Source: an uncultured Steroidobacter sp.
GTDB lineage: Bacteria; Pseudomonadota; Gammaproteobacteria; Steroidobacterales; Steroidobacteraceae
Direction of reading: 5' to 3'
Length of the DNA stretch: 64,000 bases
Assembly: GCF_937958065.1 (NCBI RefSeq)
Contig: NZ_CALFXI010000061.1
Location: 62,001 to 126,000 of the forward strand
This document shows positions 16,256 to 25,204 of the stretch, one piece after another. Numbering within the stretch: position 1 is the stretch's first letter; each line of letters starts with the position of its first letter. Made by a program: the position numbers and the translations under genes. The notes beneath the pieces are model-generated. The model had not been told where the DNA came from. It saw nothing but the letters and a program-made list of their open reading frames with translations, and did no database searches.

Positions 16256-18697
16256 TCAGGTCAGCGCTTTTTCCAGCGCGATGCGCAGCTCGTCCATGCT
16301 CTGGAAGCGCTTGGTCTTGTCCACCGCCATGGCCTTGCTGACCAGGTCGGAGAGCGGCCGGGGCAGCTGCGGGTTGACCTCGATGGCCGACTTCGCCTTG
16401 CCCTGCACGTGCTGATACATGACCGACATGTGGTCGCCGCGGCTGTAGGGCGGCACGCCCGTGACCATCTCGTACAGGATCACGCCGACGCTGTAGATGT
16501 CGGCGCGCTCGTCCACCTTCTTGCCGAGGATCTGCTCGGGCGCCATGTATTTGGGCGAGCCGATCACGTAACCGGTCTTGGTGAGCTGCGTGTCGCCTTC
16601 CTTCTGCGCGGCGGCAACGCCGAAGTCCACGATCTTCAGCAGCCCCTCGTTGTTGATCAGGATGTTGGCGGGCTTCAAGTCACGATGCACGATGCCGGCG
16701 TGATGCGCGACCGTCATGCCGGTGCAGATGTCGATGCCGTACTGGATGGCGCGGGGCAGCGGCAACGGCTTCTCGTTGACGATTTCGCTGCCCAGCGTGT
16801 GCGACGGGAAATACTCCATCGAGATGGCGTAGTTGCCGCGCATGTACAGGAAGTCGTAGATGCGGATGACGTTCTTGTGCGTGATCTTGCGCGAGTAGCG
16901 CAGCTCGTGCACGAAACGCTTCATCATCTCTTCGTCCTGCGCCACGTTCGGGTTCAGGAACTTCAGGATCAGCCGCTCCTCGACCACCGTGTCTTCCATC
17001 AGCAGCACGGTACCGAACGCGCCCTTGCCGATCTTCTCGATGAACTTGTAACGGCCTTCGACCACATCGCCCGGCTTGAGCGTGCCGATGTCGAGCTTGG
17101 CGGTGGCCGCCGCCGATTCCTCGGCTTTCTTGATGACCTGATCGACATCGCCGCGATCGATCAGCAGCGTGCGCGCCGGTTCCGCGCCCATGGTCCTGCC
17201 CGCGCCGCGCGCCGGCTCGGAGCCAGTGCGACCGGCCTTGATGGCGGCGGCGACGGCGGTGCTGGAATAGCGCAGGTCGATATCTTCGATGGCGCGGATC
17301 GCGGCGTGCTCGATGGTCGGATCGTTGGTATTGGAGCCGGCCGCCTGAATGTAGCTGCGCACCGCATCGGCGCGCTTGTCGTCGGCGAGGCGGGCGAGGG
17401 CGTTGATGGCCTCGACCTTGATCTCTTTCTCGGGCCGATCCAGCAGGTGCACCAGCGACTCGATCACGCGCGTATCGCCGAGCTTGCCGAGCGCTCGCGC
17501 CACGGTCGGCAATGAGCGGGTGTTGTCTGTTTTCAGCAGATCCAGCAGCGCGGGCACGGCCTTCTTGCTGCCGATCTCCGCCAGCGCATCGACGGCGCGC
17601 TCGCTGACCCACCAGTCCTTGTCCTTGGTGGCTTCGATCAGGAAGTTGATGGCGCGCTCGTCCTTGGTCTGATTCAGGATTTCGATGGCGGCGCGGCGCA
17701 CGTCTTCGTCTTCGTCGCGAATCAGCTCGATGACGGCGTCGACGACGCGCGGCCCGCCGATCTTGCCGAGCGCATCGGCGGCGCGGGTGCGGACCCACCA
17801 GTCGTCGTCCTTGATGACCTGCAGCAGATGTTTGATGTCGTTCGCGGTGCCGAGATGATTCAGCACTTCCACGCCGGCGCGGCGGGCGTACTCGTTCTCG
17901 TCCTTGAGCACGTCGATGAGATATTTCATCGTGTCCGGGTCCCTGGCGCGCACCACCACGTCGATGGCGCGGTTGGCGACTTCCAGGTCCGGGTCGCGCA
18001 GCAGCTGACAGATCGGTCCGATGTTCAGCGGGCCATCCATCTTCGACAGCGCATTCAGCGCGGCTTGCCGGATCATCTTATTCGGGTCGCGCAGCTGGGT
18101 CTGAATGGCCTGCGACACCTCCGGCCGGTTGAAGCGGGCCAGGATGTTGATGATGTGGATGCGGGCGGTCGAGTCCTTGCCTTCGATGCGGCTGATCAGC
18201 TCGGGCAACGAGGACTCGTCGGCCAGCTCGCCGACGATCTTGAACAGCGCGGCCTTTTCGTTCGCTTCCTGGCTGTAGGCGTGCTGCAGCAGGTCGCGCA
18301 CGGTGAACCGGCCTTTCTGGCCCGCGATCACCTCCAGAATGGTCGGCTTGGGGATGTCGGCCCGGCCGAGCAGCTCGATCAGCAGGCTGGCGCTGTAGTT
18401 GCGGCTGGCGGCCAGCGCCTGGCCGATGGCGCTGACGGTGCGCGGGCTGCCTTCGGCCATGCCCTCGGCCAGGATGGGGAAGCTCTTGTTGTCGATCAGC
18501 TGGGTCAGGGTGTCGATGTAGACGGCGGTTTCCTTGCGATCGGCCACGGCCAGCGCGTCCAGGATCTTGGGGATGGCGCCCGCGCCGATCTTGATGAGCT
18601 TCTGCAGCGCTTTTTGCGAGTCCGGATGCAGCGGGTCCCCAATCCCGCGGATCTCGGCGATCAGGCGCTCGGCTCTGAGATCGGAAAAAAAACGCAT
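16256..18697 (-). CDS. HEAT-repeat protein fused to a Ser/Thr protein kinase
   Basis: An 813-residue protein. Residues 1 to about 480 are HEAT-like helical repeats of about 31 residues (for example DDDWWVRTRAADALGKIGG and KDWWVSERAVDALAEIGS). Residues 543-813 are a complete Hanks-type kinase: Gly loop GKGAFG 557-562, Lys579, Glu598, HRD 671-673, DFG 691-693, APE 719-721. All catalytic residues are present, so activity is expected. There is no membrane segment; the kinase domain is C-terminal, the reverse of sensor-type PASTA kinases. The position directly upstream of two pilus retraction ATPases suggests it controls pilus dynamics, with the HEAT part as scaffold; this is inference. Confidence 0.9.
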   Translation of the reverse strand: MRFFSDLRAERLIAEIRGIGDPLHPDSQKALQKLIKIGAGAIPKILDALAVADRKETAVYIDTLTQLIDNKSFPILAEGMAEGSPRTVSAIGQALAASRNYSASLLIELLGRADIPKPTILEVIAGQKGRFTVRDLLQHAYSQEANEKAALFKIVGELADESSLPELISRIEGKDSTARIHIINILARFNRPEVSQAIQTQLRDPNKMIRQAALNALSKMDGPLNIGPICQLLRDPDLEVANRAIDVVVRARDPDTMKYLIDVLKDENEYARRAGVEVLNHLGTANDIKHLLQVIKDDDWWVRTRAADALGKIGGPRVVDAVIELIRDEDEDVRRAAIEILNQTKDERAINFLIEATKDKDWWVSERAVDALAEIGSKKAVPALLDLLKTDNTRSLPTVARALGKLGDTRVIESLVHLLDRPEKEIKVEAINALARLADDKRADAVRSYIQAAGSNTNDPTIEHAAIRAIEDIDLRYSSTAVAAAIKAGRTGSEPARGAGRTMGAEPARTLLIDRGDVDQVIKKAEESAAATAKLDIGTLKPGDVVEGRYKFIEKIGKGAFGTVLLMEDTVVEERLILKFLNPNVAQDEEMMKRFVHELRYSRKITHKNVIRIYDFLYMRGNYAISMEYFPSHTLGSEIVNEKPLPLPRAIQYGIDICTGMTVAHHAGIVHRDLKPANILINNEGLLKIVDFGVAAAQKEGDTQLTKTGYVIGSPKYMAPEQILGKKVDERADIYSVGVILYEMVTGVPPYSRGDHMSVMYQHVQGKAKSAIEVNPQLPRPLSDLVSKAMAVDKTKRFQSMDELRIALEKALT

Positions 18698-18883
18698 CGA
18701 GGCTTTGGTATCCGTTTCTTAGTGGCGCAGCTGCCGTGCGCATTGCATATTGCCGCGCATTATGCCACGGCTGCCGTGTATCGAGTTCAGGTCGGCCATT
18801 TCCTCTCCCGGCTCCCCGCGGTCTTTCAGGCCAAATCCGCTACAATCCGCGGCCCGCCGGCAGCGTCCTGAACGGCTATTCCG

Positions 18884-19987
18884 ATGAGCTCCGAAACTAC
18901 TGTGCACGAATCCGAGCTGCGCCAGCTACTGGGCGCTTACCTCGACCCCTATCTCGGCCTGACGCTGGAGCGTGCCGGTGCCCTTCGGAGCGTCCAGGTC
19001 AGCAATGGCACCGCCGTGGTCAACGTCGAGCTGGGGTTTCCCGCCGGCCGCTATGGTAGCGAGCTTGCGGCCGAGCTGGAGCGTCGGGCGCGCTCGCTCG
19101 GCTGGCTGCAGCGGCTGCAGCTCGACATCGGCTGGCGCGTTGCTTCGCACTCCGTGCAGAAGAACCTGAAGCCCGTCCAGGGGATCCGGAACATCATCGC
19201 GGTGGCCTCGGGCAAGGGCGGCGTGGGCAAGTCCACGACCGCGGTGAACCTGGCCCTCGGCCTGGCGCATGAGGGCGCCGCGGTCGGCCTGCTCGATGCG
19301 GACATCTATGGACCGAGCCAGCCGCAGATGATGGGCCTGAGCCGGGAAAAGCCCACCAGCCCGGACCAGAAAACCATGGTCGCGCCCGAAGCCTATGGCA
19401 TCAAGGTGATGTCCATCGGCTTCCTGGTGGACGTGGAGCAGCCGATGGTGTGGCGCGGCCCGATGGTCACGCAGGCGCTGGTGCAGCTGCTCGAGACCAC
19501 CCGCTGGGGCGAGCTGGACTATCTGATCGTCGACATGCCGCCGGGCACGGGTGACACGCAGCTCACGCTATCGCAGCGTGTGCCGGTCAGTGGCGCGGTG
19601 ATCGTGACCACGCCGCAGGACATCGCATTGCTGGACGCCCGCAAGGGATTGCGCATGTTCCAGAAGGTCGAGGTGCCGGTGCTGGGCGTGGTCGAGAACA
19701 TGAGCACCCACGTGTGCTCGAACTGCGGCTTCGAAGAGCATATCTTCGGTGCCGGCGGCGGGCGCCGCATGGCCGAACAGTATGGCGTCGAGCTGCTGGG
19801 CGAGCTGCCGCTCGATATTCGAATTCGCGAGCAGGTCGACGGTGGCCGCCCCACGGTCGTGAGCGAGCCGGATAGCAAGATCGGGCGTGCTTACATCGAT
19901 CTCGCGCGCCGCACCGCGGCCCGCCTGGTCGTTGCCGGCCTGCAGCCCACACCGGCGTTTCCGACCATTTCGACCGAAGACACCTGA
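18884..19987 (+). CDS. apbC: Mrp/ApbC iron-sulfur cluster carrier ATPase
   Basis: A 367-residue P-loop ATPase that binds and transfers [4Fe-4S] clusters in the cytoplasm. An N-terminal MIP18-like (DUF59) domain (about residues 8-85) is followed by the deviant Walker A GKGGVGKST at 110-118, DADIYGPSQPQM, and the cluster-binding CSNC (Cys278, Cys281). It reads away from the kinase-pilT genes and is followed 43 bp later by dcd; apbC-dcd is a common gammaproteobacterial pair. A run of nine T bases lies between the two genes after a GC-rich stretch, but I see no strong hairpin there. Confidence 0.94.
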   Translation: MSSETTVHESELRQLLGAYLDPYLGLTLERAGALRSVQVSNGTAVVNVELGFPAGRYGSELAAELERRARSLGWLQRLQLDIGWRVASHSVQKNLKPVQGIRNIIAVASGKGGVGKSTTAVNLALGLAHEGAAVGLLDADIYGPSQPQMMGLSREKPTSPDQKTMVAPEAYGIKVMSIGFLVDVEQPMVWRGPMVTQALVQLLETTRWGELDYLIVDMPPGTGDTQLTLSQRVPVSGAVIVTTPQDIALLDARKGLRMFQKVEVPVLGVVENMSTHVCSNCGFEEHIFGAGGGRRMAEQYGVELLGELPLDIRIREQVDGGRPTVVSEPDSKIGRAYIDLARRTAARLVVAGLQPTPAFPTISTEDT

Positions 19988-20030
19988 GCCGCGCCCGGCC
20001 CACCGTTTTTTTTTCAACTATTCAATACCT

Positions 20031-20594
20031 ATGAGCATCAAGTCTGATCGCTGGATTCGTCGCATGGCTGCCGAGGGCATGATCGAGCCATTCGAGCCGG
20101 GGCAGGTACGCACCGCGAGCAACGGCAAGATCATTTCATACGGCACGTCCAGCTATGGCTACGACGTGCGCTGCGCGAACGAATTCAAGATCTTCACCAA
20201 CATCAATTCGACCATCGTCGATCCGAAGAATTTCGATTCCAAGAGCTTCGTCGACGTGACGTCGGATGTTTGTATCATCCCGCCGAACTCGTTCGCACTG
20301 GCCCGCACCGTCGAGTACTTCCGCATTCCGCGCAACGTGCTGACGATCTGCCTCGGCAAGTCCACTTACGCCCGCTGCGGCATCATCGTGAACGTCACGC
20401 CGCTGGAGCCCGAGTGGGAGGGCCACGTCACGCTCGAGTTCTCCAACACCACCACGCTGCCCGCCAAGATCTATGCGAACGAAGGCGTCGCGCAGATGCT
20501 GTTCCTCGAATCCGACGAAGTCTGCGAGACCTCGTACAAGGACCGCGGCGGCAAGTATCAGGGTCAGCAAGGCGTGACGCTGCCCCGCGCCTGA
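20031..20594 (+). CDS. dcd: dCTP deaminase
   Basis: A 187-residue homotrimeric enzyme that converts dCTP to dUTP for dTTP synthesis. Family motifs are SYGYDVRCANEF, LGKSTYARCGI, the catalytic Glu in HVTLEFSNTT, and the C-terminal KYQGQQGVTLPRA. I chose the ATG at 20031 (MSIKSDRWIRRMA), which matches family N-termini; an upstream in-frame start would add 48 residues from the end of apbC. Length agrees with the 188-residue pseudomonad type. Its stop codon lies inside a perfect hairpin shared with the converging gene. Confidence 0.96.
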   Translation: MSIKSDRWIRRMAAEGMIEPFEPGQVRTASNGKIISYGTSSYGYDVRCANEFKIFTNINSTIVDPKNFDSKSFVDVTSDVCIIPPNSFALARTVEYFRIPRNVLTICLGKSTYARCGIIVNVTPLEPEWEGHVTLEFSNTTTLPAKIYANEGVAQMLFLESDEVCETSYKDRGGKYQGQQGVTLPRA

Positions 20595-20614
20595 ACGGGC
20601 TGAAGCCCGTTCAG
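20591..20614. terminator. Bidirectional terminator-like hairpin overlapping two stop codons
   Basis: A perfect 10-bp stem CTGAACGGGC/GCCCGTTCAG with a TGAA loop. The dcd stop (20592-20594) and the stop of the converging membrane-protein gene (20611-20613) both lie in the arms. No T run follows on either side, so any termination might rely on structure plus Rho. Confidence 0.6.
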
Positions 20615-21486
20615 CGCAGCGGTCGACCCGGCTCGGTCCTGACGCGCTCGGTACGATCCTGGCCGGCAGTGGCGATCTCGGAAGGGACATCCGAGTGCGC
20701 CAGTGCATTGACCACGCGCTTGCGGCCAAGCATTGCGCCGCCAATCGCGGCGAGCAGCGAGATGATCATCGCCGCGAAGGTGATCCACGCGGCCTTGGTC
20801 GCTCCTTCTTGCGCGCGCTCCGCCATGGCTGGCAGCTGCGCGCGGGCCCGGTCCATCAATTGCGCCGTGCCCTGCCGCACTTCAGCCGCTGCCTGTTGCG
20901 GATTGTCGCGCACCGCCTCGACGCGTCGTGATACGTCACCCAACTGCGCCCGTACTTCCTGTTCGGACATGCCGGTCGCGGACGCGATGGTCTTGGAGGT
21001 CTGCGGGTCGTTCAGACGGTTCAGTATCTGCTGTACGTCACCGCTGGACAGGTTCTCCATCCCCGACATGGTTGCACCGACGGTCTGACCGATCCCGCCG
21101 AACAGGCTGGAAATGCCGCTCGCCACCAGTTGCACGCCGCTGCTGGCCAGCCACAGCACGACCAGCAGACTCAGCACCCACACCAGGGCCCCTTCGAACG
21201 CGCCGGCGGCCCGGTCGAAGACCATGCCCAGCCGCGTCGCCGCCATTCCGCCTACGAACAGCGCGATCAACAGCGACAAGCCGCTCCAGATGGCGGCGCC
21301 GGTGCCGAAGGTGCCGGCCTGGGTCTGTCCGGGATTGACGGCGGAGATGCCGACCGCCACGCCCAACGTGGTCAGCACCAGCAGCGTGCCCAGCACGGTC
21401 AGCATGCCCGCCCAGATGCCGCCCCAGGAGATCTTGAAGCCCGAGACGGGGACAACGTCGAGATGCTCGTGAACTACGGTGGCCAT
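20611..21486 (-). CDS. Multi-pass membrane protein, function unknown
   Basis: About 291 residues. Predicted helices lie near the N-terminus (GGIWAGMLTVLGTLLVL), around GAAIWSGLSLLIALFVGG, in ALVWVLSLLVVLWLASSG, and near the C-terminus (ITFAAMIISLLAAIGGAMLGRK). A soluble helical stretch (SGDVQQILNRLND to QLMDRARAQLP) lies between. The ATG at 21486 has a good ribosome binding site (GGAGAG) about 6 bp upstream; an in-frame start at 21564 would add 26 residues without one. No named family is recognised. The gene stands between dcd and the DUF3108 gene. Confidence 0.7.
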   Translation of the reverse strand: MATVVHEHLDVVPVSGFKISWGGIWAGMLTVLGTLLVLTTLGVAVGISAVNPGQTQAGTFGTGAAIWSGLSLLIALFVGGMAATRLGMVFDRAAGAFEGALVWVLSLLVVLWLASSGVQLVASGISSLFGGIGQTVGATMSGMENLSSGDVQQILNRLNDPQTSKTIASATGMSEQEVRAQLGDVSRRVEAVRDNPQQAAAEVRQGTAQLMDRARAQLPAMAERAQEGATKAAWITFAAMIISLLAAIGGAMLGRKRVVNALAHSDVPSEIATAGQDRTERVRTEPGRPLR

Positions 21487-21606
21487 GACAGGTCTCTCCG
21501 AACGGCGACTTGCCTGTCCAATGGGTGGAAATTGAACAAGTTCCGCCGCGCGGATCGTTCGCATGTAGTCGAATCCGGGCGTCCGACGCTCAGCGCCGGC
21601 GCTGCG

Positions 21607-22326
21607 TCATTGGAACGACTGCAGCACCATCACCGTCTCGACCTTGCCTTTGCGGATCTGCTCCGCACGCGCGGCGACGTATTCCATGCTGGGGATCATC
21701 CAGAAGCGGGACTGGCGATCCGAGCCTTCGCGGCTGCTTTCGTAAACGACGGCGTCGAGCTTGCCGAGCTGGGTATCGACCGTCGTTGTTTCTTTCTTCA
21801 CATACTTGTAGCGCTTGATGCGGTTGTCGTCGATCAGCGGAATCGTGCCGGGCTCCTTGCCGCGCAGCAGGGAAGTGACCACGTCGATTTGAATGGACAG
21901 TCGATCCTGCAGGCCCGGTTCGAGCGGCAGCTCGATCTTCTCGCCTTCGATATCGCCGCTGGCGAGGTTGCGGGCCCAGTCGAATTTCAGATGCCCATCC
22001 TTGGCGGTGCTGGACTTGCCGTCTTCGAACTGCCATTCGATCGGGCGCACACCGTCGGGGCCGATCTCCATGACGCTGCGTTCCAGTGCTGCGCTGCTGA
22101 TGAAGAAGCGCGCGAGCATCGAAGGATCCGCGGTTGTTTGATACGTGTAACGACTGCTCGCCTCATCCCGCGACAGCTTCAGCGTGAGCTGGCCGGCGCG
22201 CATGCCGCGATAGCTGACTTCATAGACCGCGGTGAAGGGCTTGGGAAGAATGGCGTCGGACCTCGCCGCGGTGGCCAACAGCAGTGTCGCGAATAGAAAC
22301 GGGGTGAACCGAGCCAGTCGCCGCAT
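21607..22326 (-). CDS. DUF3108 domain periplasmic protein
   Basis: A 239-residue protein with a Sec signal peptide (about residues 1-25) and a beta-rich body that matches DUF3108: FTAVYEVSYRGMRAGQLTLKL near the start and DNRIKRYKYVKKETTTVDTQLG later. The family function is unknown; it probably works in the periplasm or outer envelope. It starts 22 bp after purN, and the purM-purN-DUF3108 order is conserved in several gammaproteobacteria, though no biochemical link to purine synthesis is known. Confidence 0.85.
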   Translation of the reverse strand: MRRLARFTPFLFATLLLATAARSDAILPKPFTAVYEVSYRGMRAGQLTLKLSRDEASSRYTYQTTADPSMLARFFISSAALERSVMEIGPDGVRPIEWQFEDGKSSTAKDGHLKFDWARNLASGDIEGEKIELPLEPGLQDRLSIQIDVVTSLLRGKEPGTIPLIDDNRIKRYKYVKKETTTVDTQLGKLDAVVYESSREGSDRQSRFWMIPSMEYVAARAEQIRKGKVETVMVLQSFQ

Positions 22327-22348
22327 TCGTTACCTCGTCATCGGCCCA

Positions 22349-23026
22349 TCATTCGACCAGCGGCACGAGTACCGGCGCTGTCAGCGGCTGGCCATCGAGC
22401 CAGGCTCGCTGCTCGCGCAGTTGCAACCGCCCGCGGGCAAACCATTCGATGGCCTGCGAATAGATCCTGTGTTCCTGCTGCTGAACTCGCGCTGAAAGAC
22501 TGCTTTCGCTGTCACCGGGCAGGACTTTCACCTGCGACTGAATAACGAGCGGCCCCCCATCAAGTTCCTCCGTGACGAAGTGCACGCTGCAGCCATGCAG
22601 GCTGTCACCGGCCTCCAGTGCGCGCCGATGAGTGTGCAGGCCGCGGTACAGAGGCAGCAGCGAGGGATGAATGTTCAGGATGCGATCCGGGAACGCGGCG
22701 ATGAAGCCGGGGCTGAGAATGCGCATGAAGCCCGCCAGGACCACCAGCTCGGGCTCGAAGCTCTGCACCAGGGCTGCCAGCGCCTGGTCATAACTGGCCC
22801 GATCCGCGAACTCGCGCGCCGACAGCGAGCGAGTGGGAATATTCATTGCCGCGGCCGTCGCAAGGCCGGCGGCTTCGGCCTTGTCGCTGATCACGGCGCG
22901 GACTTCGACGGGCAGCTCACCGCTCGCGGCGCGCTCCGCGATCGCGCGCATGTTACTGCCGCGACCCGAGATCAGGATGACGATCGGAAGTTTGTTTTGC
23001 GGGGGACCGCCGGTGACGGACGTCAT
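22349..23026 (-). CDS. purN: Phosphoribosylglycinamide formyltransferase 1
   Basis: A 225-residue enzyme that formylates GAR with 10-formyltetrahydrofolate, the third step of purine synthesis. The substrate loop ISGRGSNM, the catalytic segment LNIHPSLLPLYRGL (Asn and His) and the aspartate in ELDGGPLV are all present. Nine base pairs separate it from purM, so the two are cotranscribed. The N-terminal extension of about 10 residues (MTSVTGGPPQ) is unusual and the true start might be slightly downstream. Confidence 0.95.
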   Translation of the reverse strand: MTSVTGGPPQNKLPIVILISGRGSNMRAIAERAASGELPVEVRAVISDKAEAAGLATAAAMNIPTRSLSAREFADRASYDQALAALVQSFEPELVVLAGFMRILSPGFIAAFPDRILNIHPSLLPLYRGLHTHRRALEAGDSLHGCSVHFVTEELDGGPLVIQSQVKVLPGDSESSLSARVQQQEHRIYSQAIEWFARGRLQLREQRAWLDGQPLTAPVLVPLVE

Positions 23027-23035
23027 TCCTGCGCG

Positions 23036-24070
23036 TCAGCTGCGAATGACCACGCCGCCGTTGCCACGGCGCACCTCGCCAATGACGATCGGCTTCTCGC
23101 CGTGGTCGGTGAGCGACCGCATCGCCTTGTCGCAATGTTCGGCGGCCACACACACCGTCATGCCGATGCCGCAGTTGAAGGTCCGATACATCTCGGCTTC
23201 CGGAATGCTGCCGGCCTTCTGCAACCAGCTGAACACGGCGGGCTGCTGCCAGGTCTGCGAGCTCAGCATCACTTCCAGTCCATTCGGAATCACACGAGGA
23301 ATGTTCTCGGTGAGCCCGCCGCCGGTGATGTGCGCAAAGCTGCGGACCGGCACGGTCTTGGCCAGCTCCAGCAGCGGCTTGACGTAGATGCGCGTCGGCG
23401 CGAGCAGCGCGTCGTACAGCAGGCCGCCGTCGATCTTGGTGGTCGGCGTGGCCTTGCTGGTCTTGATCAGCTTGCGGATCAGCGAATAGCCGTTGGAATG
23501 CGGGCCCGAGGAGGGCAGGCCGATGATCACGTCGCCCGGGCGCGTGTTGCGGCCGTCGATGATGGCGTCCTTCTCGACGATGCCGACGCAGAAGCCGGCG
23601 AGATCGTAGTCGCCCTCGGCGTACATACCCGGCATTTCCGCGGTTTCACCGCCGATCAGGGCCGCGCCGGCCTGGATGCAGCCCTCGACGATGCCTTTGA
23701 TCACGGTCTCGGCGACTTCGACGCTGAGCTTGCCGGTGGCGTAGTAGTCCAGGAAGAACAGCGGCTCGGCGCCCTGCACGACGACGTCGTTGACGCACAT
23801 CGCGACCAGATCGATGCCGATGGTGGCGTGCCGGCCGGTCTCGATGGCCAGGCGCAGCTTGGTGCCGACGCCGTCGGTGCCCGACACCAGCACCGGCTTC
23901 TTGTAGCGGTCCAGCGGAATCTCGAACAGCGCGCCGAACCCGCCCAGGCCGCCCAGCACCTCGGGCCGCATCGAGCGCTTGACCGCCGGCTTGATGCGCT
24001 CGACGAGTTCATCGCCGGCTTCGATGTCGACGCCAGCGTCTTTGTAGGTGATCGGCTCGGAGGGTTGCAT
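23036..24070 (-). CDS. purM: Phosphoribosylformylglycinamidine cyclo-ligase (AIR synthetase)
   Basis: A 344-residue ATP-dependent enzyme that closes the imidazole ring in purine synthesis. Family features: ITYKDAGVDIEAGDELV at the start, LVSGTDGVGTKL, IGIDLVAMCVNDV, LIGGETAEMPGMY, GLPSSGPHSNGYSLIRK and ITGGGLTENIPR. Length matches E. coli PurM (345). It is the first gene of a purM-purN-DUF3108 unit, divergent from the DUF2066 gene with about 125 bp between the starts. No clear PurR-type operator was seen in that gap. Confidence 0.97.
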   Translation of the reverse strand: MQPSEPITYKDAGVDIEAGDELVERIKPAVKRSMRPEVLGGLGGFGALFEIPLDRYKKPVLVSGTDGVGTKLRLAIETGRHATIGIDLVAMCVNDVVVQGAEPLFFLDYYATGKLSVEVAETVIKGIVEGCIQAGAALIGGETAEMPGMYAEGDYDLAGFCVGIVEKDAIIDGRNTRPGDVIIGLPSSGPHSNGYSLIRKLIKTSKATPTTKIDGGLLYDALLAPTRIYVKPLLELAKTVPVRSFAHITGGGLTENIPRVIPNGLEVMLSSQTWQQPAVFSWLQKAGSIPEAEMYRTFNCGIGMTVCVAAEHCDKAMRSLTDHGEKPIVIGEVRRGNGGVVIRS

Positions 24071-24195
24071 GGTTGGAATCAGTCGATCCTTGCTGGCACG
24101 GGGCCGGGTGCCACGGGGGTGGATAGGGGGTGTGTTATTTTACACGCCGTCGCTCGGCGTTGGGATCTCGCCGTTCAGTGTGGACTTTGTAAAGG

Positions 24196-25176
24196 ATGGG
24201 CTTCCGCAAGATGAGTAGGACAAAGGCGTTGATCCGCTGGCTGTCGTTGTGCATGGCATGGGCGCTGCTGGCGACCGCTTTGCCCGTGGGCGCGGTGACG
24301 CTCGGAGACCTGTACGAAACCGATCAGCCGGTGCTGAACGACGCCCGCGACGCCGCTTTCGTCGACGCCTTGAAGACGGTGGTGGTGCGCGTCAGCGGCC
24401 AGCGCGAGGCGCCGGCTCGGCTCGGCTCGGCGCTGAACGATCCCCGCCAATATGTCCAGCGCTTCGGCTTCACCGCCGACAATGTGCTGCAGGTGGGCTT
24501 CGACAGTGTCTCCGTGGACCGACTGCTTCAGGATGCCGGGCTGCCGATCTGGGGGCGCGAACGGCCCGAGACCCTGGTGCTGCTGAACGTGGTCGATCCG
24601 AGCGGCTACAGCTACTGGATCAGCGGCGATCAGCCGAATGCGCAGAAGGACAGCCTGGAAAAGGTCGCCCGCGAGCGCGGCCTGCCGTTGAAATGGCCGG
24701 CCGTGGCGCCGCAGGGGTTCGACGAGGCGAGCGCGCTTCAGGAAGCGGAGCGCTATGGCGCGAACGCGGCGTTGCTCGGCCGCTCGCAGGGCGGAGCGGT
24801 GCGCTGGACGCTGCTGTCGAGCGAAGGCTCGGCGCACGCCAGCGGCAGCATGGAAGACGGCATTCATCTGGCGGCCGACACGTTCGCCCGGATGTTCGCC
24901 GCATCGGGCTCCTCGCTCGGCAATGTGGTCGTCGAGGTGTCCGGCATCGGCGATCTCGACGCGTATGCGAGCACGCTGAATTATCTGGAAGGCATGACGC
25001 TGGTGCGCGCCGTCGCGTTGGAACAAGTGTCGGGCGATACCATGCGCTTCAAGCTTGCCGTGCGCGGCGATGCGGCTACGCTGCGTCGTGCTATCGCGCT
25101 CGACAGCCGCCTGGTAGCGCAAGACGATGGCGCCGCAGCCACGGGGGCACGGCTCTCGTTCCGGTATCGCCCCTGA
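24196..25176 (+). CDS. DUF2066 domain-containing exported protein
   Basis: A 326-residue protein with an N-terminal signal peptide (hydrophobic stretch about residues 15-33). The segments DALKTVVVRVSGQREAP, VDRLLQDAGLPIWGRERPETLVLL and AERYGANAALLG are typical of DUF2066, a gammaproteobacterial family of unknown function that is regularly encoded opposite purM and before a CDP-alcohol phosphatidyltransferase and hda, as here. Two starts are possible: ATG 24196 or ATG 24211, the second with AAGGATGG upstream. Likely periplasmic. Confidence 0.82.
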   Translation: MGFRKMSRTKALIRWLSLCMAWALLATALPVGAVTLGDLYETDQPVLNDARDAAFVDALKTVVVRVSGQREAPARLGSALNDPRQYVQRFGFTADNVLQVGFDSVSVDRLLQDAGLPIWGRERPETLVLLNVVDPSGYSYWISGDQPNAQKDSLEKVARERGLPLKWPAVAPQGFDEASALQEAERYGANAALLGRSQGGAVRWTLLSSEGSAHASGSMEDGIHLAADTFARMFAASGSSLGNVVVEVSGIGDLDAYASTLNYLEGMTLVRAVALEQVSGDTMRFKLAVRGDAATLRRAIALDSRLVAQDDGAAATGARLSFRYRP

Positions 25177-25204
25177 ACCATTACTAAAACACCAGGCGTT
25201 CGCC

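Noticed and set aside
15176..17515. 779-codon frame on the plus strand antisense to the PilT and kinase genes
   Set aside because: Typical high-GC shadow: rich in Arg, His, Ala and Gly, no family match, and the minus strand encodes complete, well-conserved proteins.
20001..20020. Run of nine T bases after apbC as a terminator
   Set aside because: Only a weak 4-bp stem precedes it, and apbC and dcd are often cotranscribed.
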